Positions 62,271 to 64,000 of a stretch of 64,000 nucleotides of DNA are shown piece by piece. The notes below the pieces were generated by a model. The model was not told where the DNA came from. It was given only the letters and a program-made list of their open reading frames with translations, and ran no database searches. The stretch comes from Prosapia bicincta (lineage: Eukaryota; Arthropoda; Insecta; Hemiptera; Cercopidae): contig JBAIZL010000007.1 in NCBI GenBank assembly GCA_036971475.1, forward strand, positions 32,787,002-32,851,001, read 5' to 3'. Made by a program: the position numbers and the translations under genes. Numbering within the stretch: position 1 is the stretch's first letter; each line of letters begins with the position of its first letter.

Positions 62271-64000
62271 CAAATATATGAAAATTGCGATAGCTCCTAT
62301 AATACTTATTATAGATCAATTCTAAGTGCACAATGCGAATCTATGGTCGATTCTGCGTTTATTATGCCTTTTAAATGAGAAATCCATTTTTTGTAGAAAT
62401 CGCAAAATCCATGAACTATAATTCATCCTTTTTTTTAGAGCAAATATATGACAATTGCGATAGCTCCTATAATACTTATTATAGATCAATTCTAAGGGCA
62501 CAATGCGAATCTATGGTCGATTCTGCGTTTATTAGGCCTTTTAAATGAGAAATCCATTTTTTGTAGAAATCGCAAAATCCATGAACTATAATTCATGCAT
62601 TTTTTTTAGATCAAATATATGACAATTGTGATAGATCCTATAATACTTATTATAGATCAATTCTAAGTGCACAATGCGAATCTATGGTCGATTCTGCGTT
62701 TATTATGCCTTTTAAATAAGAATTCCATTTTTTGTAGAAATCGCAAAATCCATGAACTATAATTCATGCATTTTTTTTAGATCAAATATATGACAATTGT
62801 GATAGATCCTATAATACTTATTATAGATCAATTCTAAGTGCACAATGCGAATCTATGGTCGATTCTGCGTTTATTATGCCTTTTAAATGAGAATTCCATT
62901 ATTTGTAGAAATCGCAAAATCCATGAACTATAATTCATGCATTTTTTTTAGAGCAAATATATGACAATTGCCATAGCTCCTATAATACTTATTATAGATC
63001 AATTGTAAGTGCACAATGCGAATCTATGGTCGATTCTGCGTTTATTATGCCTTTTAAATGAGAAATCCATTTTTTGTAGAAATCGCAAAATCCATGAACT
63101 ATAATTCATGCATTTTTTTTAGAGCAAATATTTGACAATTGCCATAGCTCCTATAATACTTATTATAGATCAATTCTAAGGGCACAATGCGAATCTATGG
63201 TCGATTCTGCGTTTATTATGCCTTTTAAATGAGAAATCCATTTTTGTAGAAATCGCAAAATCCATGAACTATAATTCATGCATTTTTTTAGAGCAAATAT
63301 ATGACAATTGCCATAGCTCCTATATAACTAATTATAGATCAATTCTAAAAGCACAATGCGAATCTATGGTCGATTCTGCGTTTATTATGCCATATAAATG
63401 GGAAATCCATTTTTTGTAGAAATCGCAAAATCCATGAAGTATAATTCATGCATTTTTTTTAGAGCAAATATATGACAATTGCCATAGCTCCTATAATAAT
63501 TACTATAGATCAATTCTAAGGGCACAATGCGAATCTATGGTCGATTCTGCGTTTATTATGCCTTTTAAATGAGAAATCCATTTTTTGTAGAAATCGCAAA
63601 ATCCATGAACTATAATTCATGCATTTTTTTTAGAGCAAATATATGACAATTGCCATAGCTCCTATAATACTTATTATAGATCAATTCTAAGAGCACAATG
63701 CGAATCTATGGTCGATTCTGCGTTTATTATGCCTTTTAAATGAGAAATCCATTTTTTGTAGAAATCGCAAAATCCATGAACTCTAATTCATGCATTTTTT
63801 TTAGAGCAAATATATGACAATTGCCATAGCTCCTATAATACTTATTATAGATCAAATCTAAGAGCACAATGCGAATCTATGGTCGATTCTGCGTTTATTA
63901 TACCTTTTAAATGATAAATCCATTTTTTGTAGAAATCGAAAAATCCATGAACTATAATTCATGCATTTTTTTTAGAGCAAATATATGACAATTGCCATAG
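62271..64000. repeat. 171-bp satellite, more diverged monomers and return of 19-mer markers
   Basis: Monomers at about 62280-62960 carry less common variants (GATCAAATATATGACAATTG, TGATAGATCC, GAATTCCATT). From about 63300 the sequence resumes variants of the 19-mer block, with GATCAAATC at 63850, 1,879 bp (11 monomers) after 61971. The window ends inside the array. Confidence 0.85.

Noticed and set aside
1..64000. Possible identity with primate alpha satellite because of the 171-bp length
   Set aside because: The monomer sequence is not alpha satellite and no CENP-B box was found; only the length agrees.
13864..64000. CRISPR-like array
   Set aside because: Repeats are whole 171-bp units directly abutting, with no unique spacers, and the sequence is eukaryotic.

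Overview
The window looks like nuclear DNA of a metazoan, most likely an invertebrate. About 51.6 kb of its 64 kb is a head-to-tail satellite with a monomer of about 171 bp (roughly 300 copies). The satellite is interrupted once, by a 12,394-bp inserted element at 1470-13863. The eukaryotic assignment rests on a BIR-RING inhibitor-of-apoptosis gene, a gene with five small GT-AG introns, TATA/initiator-type promoters and AATAAA poly(A) signals. The species cannot be named from the sequence.

Inserted element. It is flanked by a 6-bp target-site duplication (TTTGTA at 1464-1469 and 13864-13869) and begins AGTAGAACTGGG and ends with the inverse. Two almost identical inverted arms, 1470-6075 (4,606 bp) and 9077-13863 (4,787 bp), are collinear along their whole length. 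The 181-bp length difference is exactly one extra tandem unit in the right arm (about 10501-10681). Between them is a single-copy spacer of 3,001 bp (6076-9076) with two divergent genes: an intronless 178-aa BIR-RING IAP on the minus strand (6572-7108) and a six-exon, 268-aa RING-like protein on the plus strand (7596-8793). They share a 487-bp intergenic region with a TATA/initiator pair for each gene, a perfect CRE-type palindrome and a YY1/Pho-like site. The arms hold no convincing genes. They are nested, diverged minisatellites and segmental duplications. No polymerase, integrase, transposase or capsid gene is visible. Termini of AG...CT, a 6-bp duplication and long terminal inverted repeats fit a non-autonomous Polinton/Maverick-related element, although arms of this length are unusual and that assignment is inference.

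Satellite. Monomers are arranged in higher-order repeats (HORs) whose period changes along the array: an 8-mer of 1,366 bp around the insertion, a 12-mer of about 2,049 bp (17-21 kb), a 6/7-mer of about 1,033/1,212 bp (22-25 kb), a mosaic with 2.0-4.1 kb spacings (25-55 kb), and a 19-mer of 3,245 bp (56-62 kb). Removing the element plus one TSD copy restores the 8-mer period to exactly 1,366 bp, so the empty site can be defined to the base. Each monomer carries two short dyad symmetries. The array may be centromeric or pericentromeric, but that is inference.

How the parts may work together: the two RING genes appear to be cargo of the element. The IAP has every expected zinc ligand and looks functional. 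The partner has a RING-like C-terminus in which one ligand position is Tyr, and an earlier half-RING-like CxxC. A divergent, co-regulated pair acting on cell death or ubiquitin signalling is plausible but unproven.
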